A DNA stretch of 64,000 nt from Candidatus Chloroploca mongolica. GTDB taxonomy: Bacteria; Chloroflexota; Chloroflexia; Chloroflexales; Chloroflexaceae. The notes beneath the pieces were generated by a model. It saw only the letters and a program-made list of their open reading frames with translations, was not told the origin of the DNA and did no database searches. The first letter of the stretch is position 1. Each line of letters opens with the position of its first letter. The translations under genes were made by a program, and so were the position numbers. Of the stretch, positions 54,939 to 62,433 are shown piece by piece. The stretch is taken from positions 47,070-111,069 of the forward strand of contig NZ_SIJK02000004.1 of assembly GCF_004762035.2 (NCBI RefSeq), written 5' to 3'.

Positions 54939-54964
54939 CCTTATTTGGAGGCACACCAGGCGGG

Positions 54965-54995
54965 TTGATCTGCTTGAAACTCGCCCTGGTATGAT
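54965..54995 (+). promoter_or_regulatory. Possible serA promoter
   Basis: TTGATC at 54965-54970 and TATGAT at 54990-54995, with an extended TG (TGGTATGAT) but a long 19-nt spacer, 70 nt before serA. Confidence 0.35.
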
Positions 54996-55064
54996 AAAGT
55001 GTGGGCTGATTTGCGCATCGGCCTCTTTCGTGTTGGCTGATGTCTATAGCTGGAGAATGCTTTC

Positions 55065-56642
55065 ATGGATCGGATTCTTGTCACAGAGAAGATTGCGGCT
55101 GAGGGCCTCGACGTTCTCAGGCGGGCGGGCGAGGTTGATGTTAAGCTCGATCTTGATAAGGCAGCGCTACTTGCGCAGGTTGCCGAGTATGATGCCCTGG
55201 TCGTGCGTTCGGCCACCAAAGTGACCGCCGAGGTCATTGCGGCAGGCAAGCAGTTGAAGGTGATTGGGCGCGCTGGAACCGGTGTAGATAATATTGATGT
55301 TGAGGCGGCGACCCGCAATGGCATTATTGTCGTCAATGCGCCTGCTTCCAATAATGTCGCCGTGGCCGAACTTGCGATAGGCTTGCTCATCAGCCTTGCC
55401 CGTTCGATCCCTCAGGCTCACGCTTCACTCCAGAGTGGCAAGTGGGAGCGGACGAAGTTCGTTGGTTGGGAAGTTCGGGGCAAGACGCTTGGCCTCGTTG
55501 GCCTCGGGCGGATCGGTTCCGAAGTCGCCATCCGTGCCCGTGCCCTCGAGATGACGATCCTCGCCTATGATCCGGTGGTCTCGCTCGATCGCGCCGAACA
55601 GATCGGGGTCGAACTAGTCTCAATGGACGATCTGCTGGCTCGAAGTGATGTTGTTTCGTTGCATGTGCCTCTTGTTGATGCTACCCGCAATCTCTTTGAT
55701 GCCAGCCGCATTGCGCGCATGAAGCGTGGGGCGTGTTTGATCAATGCTAGCCGTGGTGGCATTGTTGATGAGGCAGCTTTGATGGAAGCGCTTGATAGCG
55801 GTCAGTTGACCGCCGCTGCGCTTGATGTGTTTAGTCAAGAGCCGCCCGCGCCTGATGCGTTGGTGACCCATCACCCCAAGATCATTACGGTGCCCCATAT
55901 TGGTGCGTCAACCGCCGAAGCCCAGATCTCTGCCGGAAGCGAGGTCGCCGAGGGTGTTGCGGCTGCGCTCGGCGGCGAAACGCCACGCTACGCTGTCAAT
56001 GCACCGTTTGTAGCCCCTGAGTCTTGGGGTGTCCTGCAGCCCTACATGACCCTCGGTCGTCAACTCGGGTGCCTGATCTCCCAGATGATTGTTGATCCGG
56101 TGCGCAGCTATGACCTTGAATTTCGCGGTGAATTGGCCGAAGTAGATACCCACCCGGTTCGCCTCGCGGTGCTGCAAGGTCTGCTCGAAGCCAATAGCCC
56201 CATGCGCATTACGCCCGTCAATGCGCCGCTCATTGCCCGCGAGCGTGGTGTGCGCCTCACCGAGCGCACTGATCCCGATGCGCAGAGTTATACTGGCCTG
56301 CTTGTTGTCAATGTCCAGACGGCAGATAATCTCCATTGTTTCAGTGGCAGTGTCTTACGTGGTGAATCACATATCATTCAGGCTGACGGCTATTTTGTTG
56401 ATTTTGTGCCCCACGGTCCGCTGCTCTTTACCTATCACCGCGATCGCCCTGGCATGATCGGCCGTGTTGGTACCTTGCTTGGCACCAGTGATGTCAATAT
56501 CTCGGGTATGTATGTTGGTCGCCTTGCGCCCCGCGAGCAGGCGATGATGGTTTTGACCCTTGACGAGCCAGCCTCAGCCGAGGTGTTGGCGAAGATCGAG
56601 GAGGAAGAAGATATTCAGCGGGCAATTGGCGTGGTGTTGTAA
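55065..56642 (+). CDS. serA: D-3-phosphoglycerate dehydrogenase
   Basis: A 525-residue SerA, the first step of serine synthesis. It contains the NAD site LGLVGLGRIGSEVAIRA, the catalytic NASRGGIVDE (Arg), SQEPP (Glu), PHIGAST (His), an intervening ASB domain, and a C-terminal ACT domain (FTYHRDRPGMIGRVGTLLG). The ACT and ASB regions allow serine feedback. It ends before a bidirectional palindrome. Confidence 0.95.
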   Translation: MDRILVTEKIAAEGLDVLRRAGEVDVKLDLDKAALLAQVAEYDALVVRSATKVTAEVIAAGKQLKVIGRAGTGVDNIDVEAATRNGIIVVNAPASNNVAVAELAIGLLISLARSIPQAHASLQSGKWERTKFVGWEVRGKTLGLVGLGRIGSEVAIRARALEMTILAYDPVVSLDRAEQIGVELVSMDDLLARSDVVSLHVPLVDATRNLFDASRIARMKRGACLINASRGGIVDEAALMEALDSGQLTAAALDVFSQEPPAPDALVTHHPKIITVPHIGASTAEAQISAGSEVAEGVAAALGGETPRYAVNAPFVAPESWGVLQPYMTLGRQLGCLISQMIVDPVRSYDLEFRGELAEVDTHPVRLAVLQGLLEANSPMRITPVNAPLIARERGVRLTERTDPDAQSYTGLLVVNVQTADNLHCFSGSVLRGESHIIQADGYFVDFVPHGPLLFTYHRDRPGMIGRVGTLLGTSDVNISGMYVGRLAPREQAMMVLTLDEPASAEVLAKIEEEEDIQRAIGVVL

Positions 56643-56653
56643 GGTTGCGCATC

Positions 56654-56700
56654 GTTCCTTCGCCGCAAGGCCAGTTACGCTGGTCTTCTAGCGAAGGAAC
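56654..56700. terminator. Bidirectional terminator palindrome between serA and a convergent lipoprotein gene
   Basis: GTTCCTTCGC (56654-56663) pairs with GCGAAGGAAC (56691-56700). An imperfect inner stem carries GGCCAG and CGCTGG, a variant of the GCCAGC-GTA core, so this seems a decayed relative of the two-hairpin family. Confidence 0.65.
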
Positions 56701-56706
56701 CTACAC

Positions 56707-57552
56707 TTACTCCGGCAAGCTCCAGATTGCAAAGCGATCCAACCAGACTTCGACCTTATCAACGTCGCTGTACGAGTTGGTCGAGACGCCAACTTTACCG
56801 CCAGGGTAGGTGTTGTCATTGACCCTGGCGAGCATGACGTTGTTCAGTTCAATTTGGATGAGGTTGCCTTCACGGATGATGCGTAGCTGGTTGAGTTCCC
56901 CAGGTGGGTTGATGACCGATGACGGATCGCCTTCGGCCAGGATCCCTGGTTCAGCATTGCTCTGAATGATAAAGAGCCGGTAGTAATCCTCAAAGAGCTC
57001 GTATTTGTAAAACCCCAATTCACCCTGATGACCAAAAATGAGGCTGCAGCTTCCCTTGCGATGCCCCTCGTGAATGCGACAGTCGAGTTCGGCAATGAAA
57101 TTATTCAGCTCGCGTACCTCAAAGAGTTCGTACGATGCCCCTGAGGCTGTCCAGGCTATTTTGAAAAAACCATCCTCGATGGTGTTCGTTTCAATTTCAT
57201 TGAAAACGCCGGTAAACCAGGCGTTGCGATTATCAGCAAATTCGTCACGAAAGACCTGTTGGGCAACTTCTTGCCGCTGCGCTGCAATGTTGGTTGCTGT
57301 CATGTGGGCTTCTTCAGCCTGGATGGTTGCCATCAGTTCACGTGCTGTTGGCGTTGGTGTCTCGACGATCGTTGGTGTCATCACCAGGCGCGTCGGTGTC
57401 AGCGTTGCCTCGACGGTAGGCAGCGCTGTGATATTCTGCTGAGCCGCCCCATTGTTGCTGCATCCAGTGGTTAGTAGACTCATCAGCAGGATGAATATCA
57501 CGTGCAGCCTGATCCTCCAGTCTGTTCTGGCTCCAGGTAGGTAGGTGTGCAT
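56707..57552 (-). CDS. Lipoprotein with LamG/DUF1080-like C-terminal domain
   Basis: A 281-residue lipoprotein with signal peptide and lipobox MSLLTTGC, a Thr/Pro-rich linker, and a region of about 150 residues (FRDEFADNRNAWFTGVFNEI to YPGGKVGVSTNSYSDVDKVE) resembling concanavalin-like DUF1080 or LamG domains that bind or cleave sugars. ATG 57552 is used. It lies 35 nt downstream of the GHMP kinase gene. Substrate unknown. Confidence 0.7.
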   Translation of the reverse strand: MHTYLPGARTDWRIRLHVIFILLMSLLTTGCSNNGAAQQNITALPTVEATLTPTRLVMTPTIVETPTPTARELMATIQAEEAHMTATNIAAQRQEVAQQVFRDEFADNRNAWFTGVFNEIETNTIEDGFFKIAWTASGASYELFEVRELNNFIAELDCRIHEGHRKGSCSLIFGHQGELGFYKYELFEDYYRLFIIQSNAEPGILAEGDPSSVINPPGELNQLRIIREGNLIQIELNNVMLARVNDNTYPGGKVGVSTNSYSDVDKVEVWLDRFAIWSLPE

Positions 57553-57587
57553 TGCTCTTCTCGCTTTGTGGTTGCTCTCTGTTCGCC

Positions 57588-59015
57588 TCATACCTCGCGT
57601 ACGCCGGCTGCGTGCGCCCCCGATGATGTGCCGCCAGTCACGCGCATCTGCAATCCCGACTCCTCGGCAACGTTCTCAACCAGGGTTTGTAGTGCAGCCT
57701 CAGCATCGCTGTGGCCCAGCACGACCAGGCTTGCGCCCGACGCCGCTGCGGTTGCCCGTGCCCCATAGAGACCGAGGCTAGCCCCGTCGAGCGCAATTGC
57801 TTCGACGAGCCGGTCGGCCCGCGGATCGCCCAAGCCTGCTGCACGCTGGCCGCCGTGTGAGCGTGCCAACAATTCACCGGCTAGATGCAGATCCTCGTCG
57901 CGCTGCGTTTTGCTGGCCGCCGCCCGTAGCAGCGCAGCGATCATGCGTGCGCGTAGATGCTCTTCAACGGCTAGCGCTGCGGCTGCGCGCACTGGATAGA
58001 AGACTGCTGGATCGATGAATATGCCCGCAGGTACTTCTGCACGTTCCAGAAACGCGGCTCCACTCAGACTCACCGGCAATGCAGCACGTACCCGTGCTTC
58101 ATAGCGGGCTGTTCCCAGGTTGCTCAGATACCCGCGCCAGTAGCTGTTCGCGTCGCTTGGCGCTGTCGCGGTCACCTCAGCGACGAGATGGTACGCCATC
58201 GCCGTTGCCGCCTGCAACTGATGCTGGGGTTCCATCGGTGGTTCATCCTCGATCACCACCGCCCACAGTGCTGTGCCCGGTGGGAGGTGCAAGTCGCCCC
58301 AGAGCCATGCTGGTTGTTGATGCACGAGCAGCAGTGACCCAGCGTGGCTACAGACACTGACGAGGGGCCCAAGCACGCCCGGATTCACGCCACTGATCCG
58401 ATGCAGTGCCGTCTGAACCAGCAGACCCAGTTCACGTGGCGGAAGCTGGACCTGATACGCCACGACAAGTGCCTGCGCGATGGCCGCCCCGAGGCCCATC
58501 GTTGCGCCAGGGCCGGGATGCGGCTGCACCAGCACCCGCATCCCGCCAGGAAAACGCACAAACTCTTCACGCATTAGGGCAAGCCAGATCCCACCGATGA
58601 TCTGCACCATCGCCGGGAATTCGCTTAGAACCTTTATCCCCTCGCCATAACTGTATGGTGTACCATCGAGGGTCGCCAACTGACGGCACAGCACCCTGTA
58701 TGACGCAACATCGGCAAAAGGATCGGGATCTTTGTCTCTTCTGCGTTGTCGCGAGCGAGTCTGAACCTCCCCAGTTGCGTGCGGGTCAGGCAGGATCCGT
58801 ACCTCGATAACGGGCTCGCTCTGTGGTTGGACGGCCACAAATGTGCCCGTACCAAGCGGCCAACCCAGGGCGAGTGTTCCGCCATCAAAGGCTGCCCCGC
58901 CAATCAGATCAACCCACCCGGGGCCACGGCTCGCATACACAGAATGCTCGGCATGGGGAAAAAAACCTCGTTCCGCCCGGATAACCTGCAGAAAACGCTC
59001 GAACTCATGTGGCAC
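57588..59015 (-). CDS. GHMP-family kinase (galactokinase-like)
   Basis: A 475-residue GHMP kinase: GPGWVDLIGGAAFDGG (like the galactokinase N-terminal signature), the phosphate loop PHPGPGATMGLGAAIAQAL, and a C-terminal GARATAAASGASLVVLG. It is longer than classic galactokinases. The GTG at 59015 is the best start: GAGGAG lies 7 nt before it. A GTG 48 nt further upstream lies inside a hairpin and has no Shine-Dalgarno. The upstream neighbour is an IMPase-family gene. The sugar is unassigned. Confidence 0.78.
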   Translation of the reverse strand: MPHEFERFLQVIRAERGFFPHAEHSVYASRGPGWVDLIGGAAFDGGTLALGWPLGTGTFVAVQPQSEPVIEVRILPDPHATGEVQTRSRQRRRDKDPDPFADVASYRVLCRQLATLDGTPYSYGEGIKVLSEFPAMVQIIGGIWLALMREEFVRFPGGMRVLVQPHPGPGATMGLGAAIAQALVVAYQVQLPPRELGLLVQTALHRISGVNPGVLGPLVSVCSHAGSLLLVHQQPAWLWGDLHLPPGTALWAVVIEDEPPMEPQHQLQAATAMAYHLVAEVTATAPSDANSYWRGYLSNLGTARYEARVRAALPVSLSGAAFLERAEVPAGIFIDPAVFYPVRAAAALAVEEHLRARMIAALLRAAASKTQRDEDLHLAGELLARSHGGQRAAGLGDPRADRLVEAIALDGASLGLYGARATAAASGASLVVLGHSDAEAALQTLVENVAEESGLQMRVTGGTSSGAHAAGVREV

Positions 59016-59029
59016 GTGGTAACTCCTCT

Positions 59030-59064
59030 GGTGAGCGATGCCAATTTCGTTGGCATCGCTCACC
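59030..59064. repeat. Perfect 15-bp hairpin upstream of the GHMP kinase
   Basis: Arms 59030-59044 and 59050-59064 with a TTTCG loop (GGTGAGCGATGCCAA and its complement). It ends 15 nt before the kinase start, so it could be a leader hairpin or a terminator for the upstream gene. Confidence 0.8.
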
Positions 59065-59110
59065 AGAACATTGAGGGCTGACGGTTATTAAACATTGAAT
59101 TGGGCGTACC

Positions 59111-59162
59111 GGAGTGCCGACTTCAGTCGGCTAAGCCGGAAGCCGACTGAAGTCGGCACTCC
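59111..59162. repeat. GCCGACTTCAGTCGGC-type palindrome, copy 3
   Basis: Perfect 22-bp inverted repeat, 59111-59132 with 59141-59162, around an 8-nt loop. It overlaps the 3' end of the IMPase-family gene and supplies its last residues and TAG stop. Confidence 0.88.
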
Positions 59163-60186
59163 CTGATTTCAGCCGTCGATGTAACTCAGCTAGCAGAACG
59201 GGTTCGATCTGGCTGCGAATGGCCGTATTCGCATAACCAATCCAGCCCACGTCAGCATCAAGCGTGAAAGGGGCATCGAACGGGTTGCCATACTCATCGG
59301 TGAGCAGCACTCCCGCTCGTTCGGCAAGCAGTGCCGTACAGAGATCGTACGGATGACAACAGATGCCCAGGGCCTCGCCGCGGGCAGCCATATATCGGTC
59401 AAGCAGCGGGCGCAGGTCAGCGACAAACCGGTCGTGCCCAGCGATCAACTCGTAGAGTTGGCCTCCCGAGCAGATATACTGATCTTCAAAACACTGGGCT
59501 TTGCCCGCCTGGGGTGGGCCGAGCACCGCCCGTACCATCGCTTCATCAATCGCCGCAAGTTCTTCCCGTGCCCCCGGAAAGAAGCGGCTGATCATCGCAA
59601 AGCCGTGGGCAATCGTGGTCGCCCGTGATGGCCGCAGTGTGATCGGCCACCGCTCACCACTCAGCCGATTGAACCGTTCCGCGTGCAGCGGCCCGCCAGC
59701 TGTTGCCCAGAGTGTATCGCAGAGATGCTGCTTGACCAGGGGGATCTCGGTCTGCACAGCCAGCACAATGTCACGCAGGCGCGTTGCCGGGCCACGATTG
59801 GGGGCCACGCCAGTCAGGACCCAGGCCGGGCGTTTCTGGTACATCAGGCCTCGGGTGCCATCAATCGGATCAACGAGCACACGGATCACGGCCTTGTCAG
59901 GTGATATCCCGACCGGCAGGGTGATGCCCTCGGGCGGCAAGCCCTCGGCGAGCAAGACCAGTGGCCAGCGCGGGGCCACATACGCGCCAAAAAAATCCAC
60001 GAGCAGCGCCTCACTCACCCGGTCGATCGCATAGATCGTATCGCCGGCCTGCTCATCTTCGGCCACGCCAGCCAGTTCTTCCACCGCCGACTCTTCGCAG
60101 GCCACCACCACTGCATCACGAATCTGCTCGTGCAGTAAGCGCAGCAACGCTAATAACGCTTCAGCATCATCAATTGGAATCTGCAT
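59131..60186 (-). CDS. Inositol monophosphatase-family protein
   Basis: A 351-residue protein of the inositol-monophosphatase/FIG family: DPIDGTRGLMYQKRPAWVL is the metal-binding Asp motif, and HPYDLCTALLAERAGVLLTD stands for the usual WDxAA...EAGG element. It has extra sequence between the motifs. ATG 60186 is used. The C-terminal SADFSRLPA is encoded by a palindromic repeat, so the true ancestral end has been lost. It lies next to a GHMP kinase, suggesting a sugar-phosphate pathway. Confidence 0.78.
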   Translation of the reverse strand: MQIPIDDAEALLALLRLLHEQIRDAVVVACEESAVEELAGVAEDEQAGDTIYAIDRVSEALLVDFFGAYVAPRWPLVLLAEGLPPEGITLPVGISPDKAVIRVLVDPIDGTRGLMYQKRPAWVLTGVAPNRGPATRLRDIVLAVQTEIPLVKQHLCDTLWATAGGPLHAERFNRLSGERWPITLRPSRATTIAHGFAMISRFFPGAREELAAIDEAMVRAVLGPPQAGKAQCFEDQYICSGGQLYELIAGHDRFVADLRPLLDRYMAARGEALGICCHPYDLCTALLAERAGVLLTDEYGNPFDAPFTLDADVGWIGYANTAIRSQIEPVLLAELHRRLKSGSADFSRLPA

Positions 60187-60473
60187 AGGGATGATCGGGG
60201 TTGTCTCAAACAGCAACTACATCGATGACAAGGATACCCTAGTGTCAGCCGCAACCGAGGCGACCCTCAGTCCAGAAGTTTGGAAACGCCAGCATACCAC
60301 AGAACGAAATCACTCACAAGCACCTGCACAGCGTATCCTTTCCCGCCCTCTCGACGGTCTATCTTGTAGATGCAGTGTGTGCAGCTTCCCTTCACTTTGG
60401 CGGCCTCATTGCCTCACATCTGCCTGGTTCCTCCTTCAGGTTCGCCCAGGCGCTACACCACAGAGAGGTTGTT

Positions 60474-60986
60474 ATGCGTGTTCTTGTATGGATGGTTGTT
60501 GTGGTAACCTGTACGCTTGCTTTCGCGCATCCACCAGTCGGTGCTCGCCCCAGTTCTGCTCCCAGCCAGGTCTTCCTCCCGTTGATCCGCAGTCCCTATC
60601 CGAATCCTGATCTTGCTGCGCTTGCCCAGGCCGCCGAAGGCTTGCTCTATCCCAGTGAGATTGATGCGCCTCTCGTCCCTTTTGTCCCCCCTGCTCACTC
60701 CGGTCTGACTCCTGCTCAGTCGTGCCAGATCCTTGCCGATGGTGCCCCGCTCCGCTTGCTTGACGCCGATGCCTTCCTGGCGGCCCCTGCTCGTGCCGAA
60801 CCCTGGATGTCGCCGGAGCAACTTGCCCAGGCAGCCCGCTTTGCGACGTTGCATGAGGTCTTTCGGCAGCGTCTTGCTAATCCGGTTGCCTGTCGCATCG
60901 GTGGCTTTCAAGCCGATGTCTTTCTCATCGGGATCTCATCGACAGGTCAGCTTATTGGCCTGCATACCGTTGTTGTCGAAACATGA
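60474..60986 (+). CDS. Exported NuiA-like nuclease inhibitor
   Basis: A 170-residue protein. A Sec signal peptide (residues 1-25, VLVWMVVVVTCTLAFA then HPPVGA) precedes a domain close to the NuiA family, the inhibitor of the sugar-non-specific nuclease NucA of cyanobacteria: LLYPSEIDAPLVPF and VACRIGGFQADVFLIGISST, ending LHTVVVET. NuiA itself is cytosolic, so an exported form would act outside the membrane. ATG 60474 follows GAGAGG. No nuclease gene is adjacent. The gene ends before a two-hairpin element. Confidence 0.7.
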   Translation: MRVLVWMVVVVTCTLAFAHPPVGARPSSAPSQVFLPLIRSPYPNPDLAALAQAAEGLLYPSEIDAPLVPFVPPAHSGLTPAQSCQILADGAPLRLLDADAFLAAPARAEPWMSPEQLAQAARFATLHEVFRQRLANPVACRIGGFQADVFLIGISSTGQLIGLHTVVVET

Positions 60987-61003
60987 TCCGTCGAAAAATC
61001 CAT

Positions 61004-61081
61004 GCGTGTGCTGACGCAAATGGCCCGCGTTGCTGGTCGTTTGCGTCAGCACACGCGAGTTTCTTCGGGGCCGTAGGCCCC
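61004..61081. repeat. Two-hairpin palindromic element, copy 4
   Basis: Arms 61004-61020 and 61040-61056 are perfect over 17 bp; the inner GGCC-CGC/GCTGGTC part pairs with two wobbles and one mismatch around a GTT loop. GGGGCC-GTA-GGCCCC follows at 61067-61081. It fills part of the 379-base gap before the dNTPase gene; the rest of that gap holds a short GC-rich inverted stretch near 61105-61140 and a further core-like palindrome at 61312. Confidence 0.8.
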
Positions 61082-61311
61082 AAAGCTGCGCTCTGGTGCT
61101 AACGAAAGCGGCCTGTGCTGGGGGACAGCACAGGCCGCTTTGACCATAGAGGATGTGTGTGAGAGGTATCAGATGTGGCGGCTGCTCCGCCTGCACCATC
61201 ATTCTAGCACCGGAATGATCATTATTGAGAAAAGATTCGTTTGCGTAGTGAGGTAAAATAATAACGGAAGGACTGCACGAAAAACTACCCTTATCGCAAG
61301 GCCTGGTCTGC

Positions 61312-61348
61312 TGGCACGGGGTGCCAGCGTAACTGGCATCGCGTGCCA
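61312..61348. repeat. Core-like palindrome in the dNTPase leader
   Basis: Arms 61312-61327 and 61333-61348 pair over 16 bp, with one mismatch and one wobble, around a CGTAA loop; the core is GCCAGCGTAACTGGC. It ends 17 nt before the dNTPase start. Confidence 0.7.
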
Positions 61349-61365
61349 CCAAGAATGGAAGGCGT

Positions 61366-62433
61366 ATGGTCTCTGTACGTGTACGTGAGTATCAAGAAGA
61401 ACTTGAACGCCGGACGCTTTCGCCTCTGGCGGCTTTCAGCGCCGAGGCGGTGCGTGAACATTCTGAACCTCCATGCCCAATTCGTCCGGCTTTTCAACGT
61501 GATCGCGATCGTATCTTGCATTCGAAGCCGTTCCGCCGCTTGAAACATAAAACCCAGGTCTTCATTGCTCCCCTTGGTGACCACTACCGTACCCGCCTGA
61601 CTCATACCCTCGAGGTGACGCAGGTCTCGCGGACGGTGGCGCGGGCCTTGCATCTCAATGAGGATCTGACCGAGGCGATTGGTTTGGGCCACGATCTCGG
61701 CCATGCTCCGTTTGGTCACGCCGGTGAGACGGCCCTGACCCGCATCTTCCCCGACCACTTCCGCCATAATGAACAGTCGCGTCGGATCATCGAGGTGCTC
61801 GAACGCGATGGCCGTGGCCTCAATCTCACCTATGATGTTCGCGAGGGCATTTATCTCCACTCCAAAGCGCGCCGTGATATCATGATGACAGCCTGGGGTA
61901 CCGCCCATACCCTGGAGGGGCAGATTATTAAGATCTGTGATAGCGTCGCCTATATCAACCACGATATTGACGATGCTCTTCGCGCTGGTGTTTTACATAA
62001 AGAGGATTTGCCCGCCGATCTACTCGAGATCCTTGGTCATACTCACGGCGAACGCCTCAATACGATGGTTGGTGACCTGATTGCCCATAATTGGTGGGCC
62101 ACCGGTGAAGGAACGCCCCCCGATCCTCCCTTGATTGCGATGAGCGCTCCTATTCTCGAGGCCACCAACCGGCTGCGCGAGTTTATGTATCGCGAGGTCT
62201 ATTTGAACCGGAAGGCGAAGGCTGATGATGAGAAGGTTCGCTTTGTGATCGAGACGCTCTATGCCTACTTTGTCAAATATCCTGAACAACTTCCCCCTGA
62301 TTTGCTACGCATTAATCGGGAACGCGATGAACCGATCGAACGGGCCGTCGTCGATTATATCGCGGGCATGACTGATCGCTATGCCCTCGAAATCTTTAAG
62401 CGGATCTTTGTGCCGCGTACCTGGGGGGCTTGA
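61366..62433 (+). CDS. dgt: Deoxyguanosinetriphosphate triphosphohydrolase-like protein (HD domain)
   Basis: A 355-residue HD-domain dNTPase: RDRILHSKPFRRLKHKTQVF, YRTRLTHTLEVTQVSRTVAR (first HD His/Arg), GLGHDLGHAPFGHAGE (the HD pair) and IKICDSVAYINHDIDDALRA (last Asp). It hydrolyses dNTPs to nucleosides and triphosphate. It fits the short bacterial family close to Dgt. The stop overlaps the next gene by 1 nt (TGATG). Confidence 0.92.
   Translation: MVSVRVREYQEELERRTLSPLAAFSAEAVREHSEPPCPIRPAFQRDRDRILHSKPFRRLKHKTQVFIAPLGDHYRTRLTHTLEVTQVSRTVARALHLNEDLTEAIGLGHDLGHAPFGHAGETALTRIFPDHFRHNEQSRRIIEVLERDGRGLNLTYDVREGIYLHSKARRDIMMTAWGTAHTLEGQIIKICDSVAYINHDIDDALRAGVLHKEDLPADLLEILGHTHGERLNTMVGDLIAHNWWATGEGTPPDPPLIAMSAPILEATNRLREFMYREVYLNRKAKADDEKVRFVIETLYAYFVKYPEQLPPDLLRINRERDEPIERAVVDYIAGMTDRYALEIFKRIFVPRTWGA

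Noticed and set aside
59016..59063. GHMP kinase starting at the upstream GTG
   Set aside because: It lies inside a hairpin with no Shine-Dalgarno, while GTG 59015 has GAGGAG 7 nt upstream.
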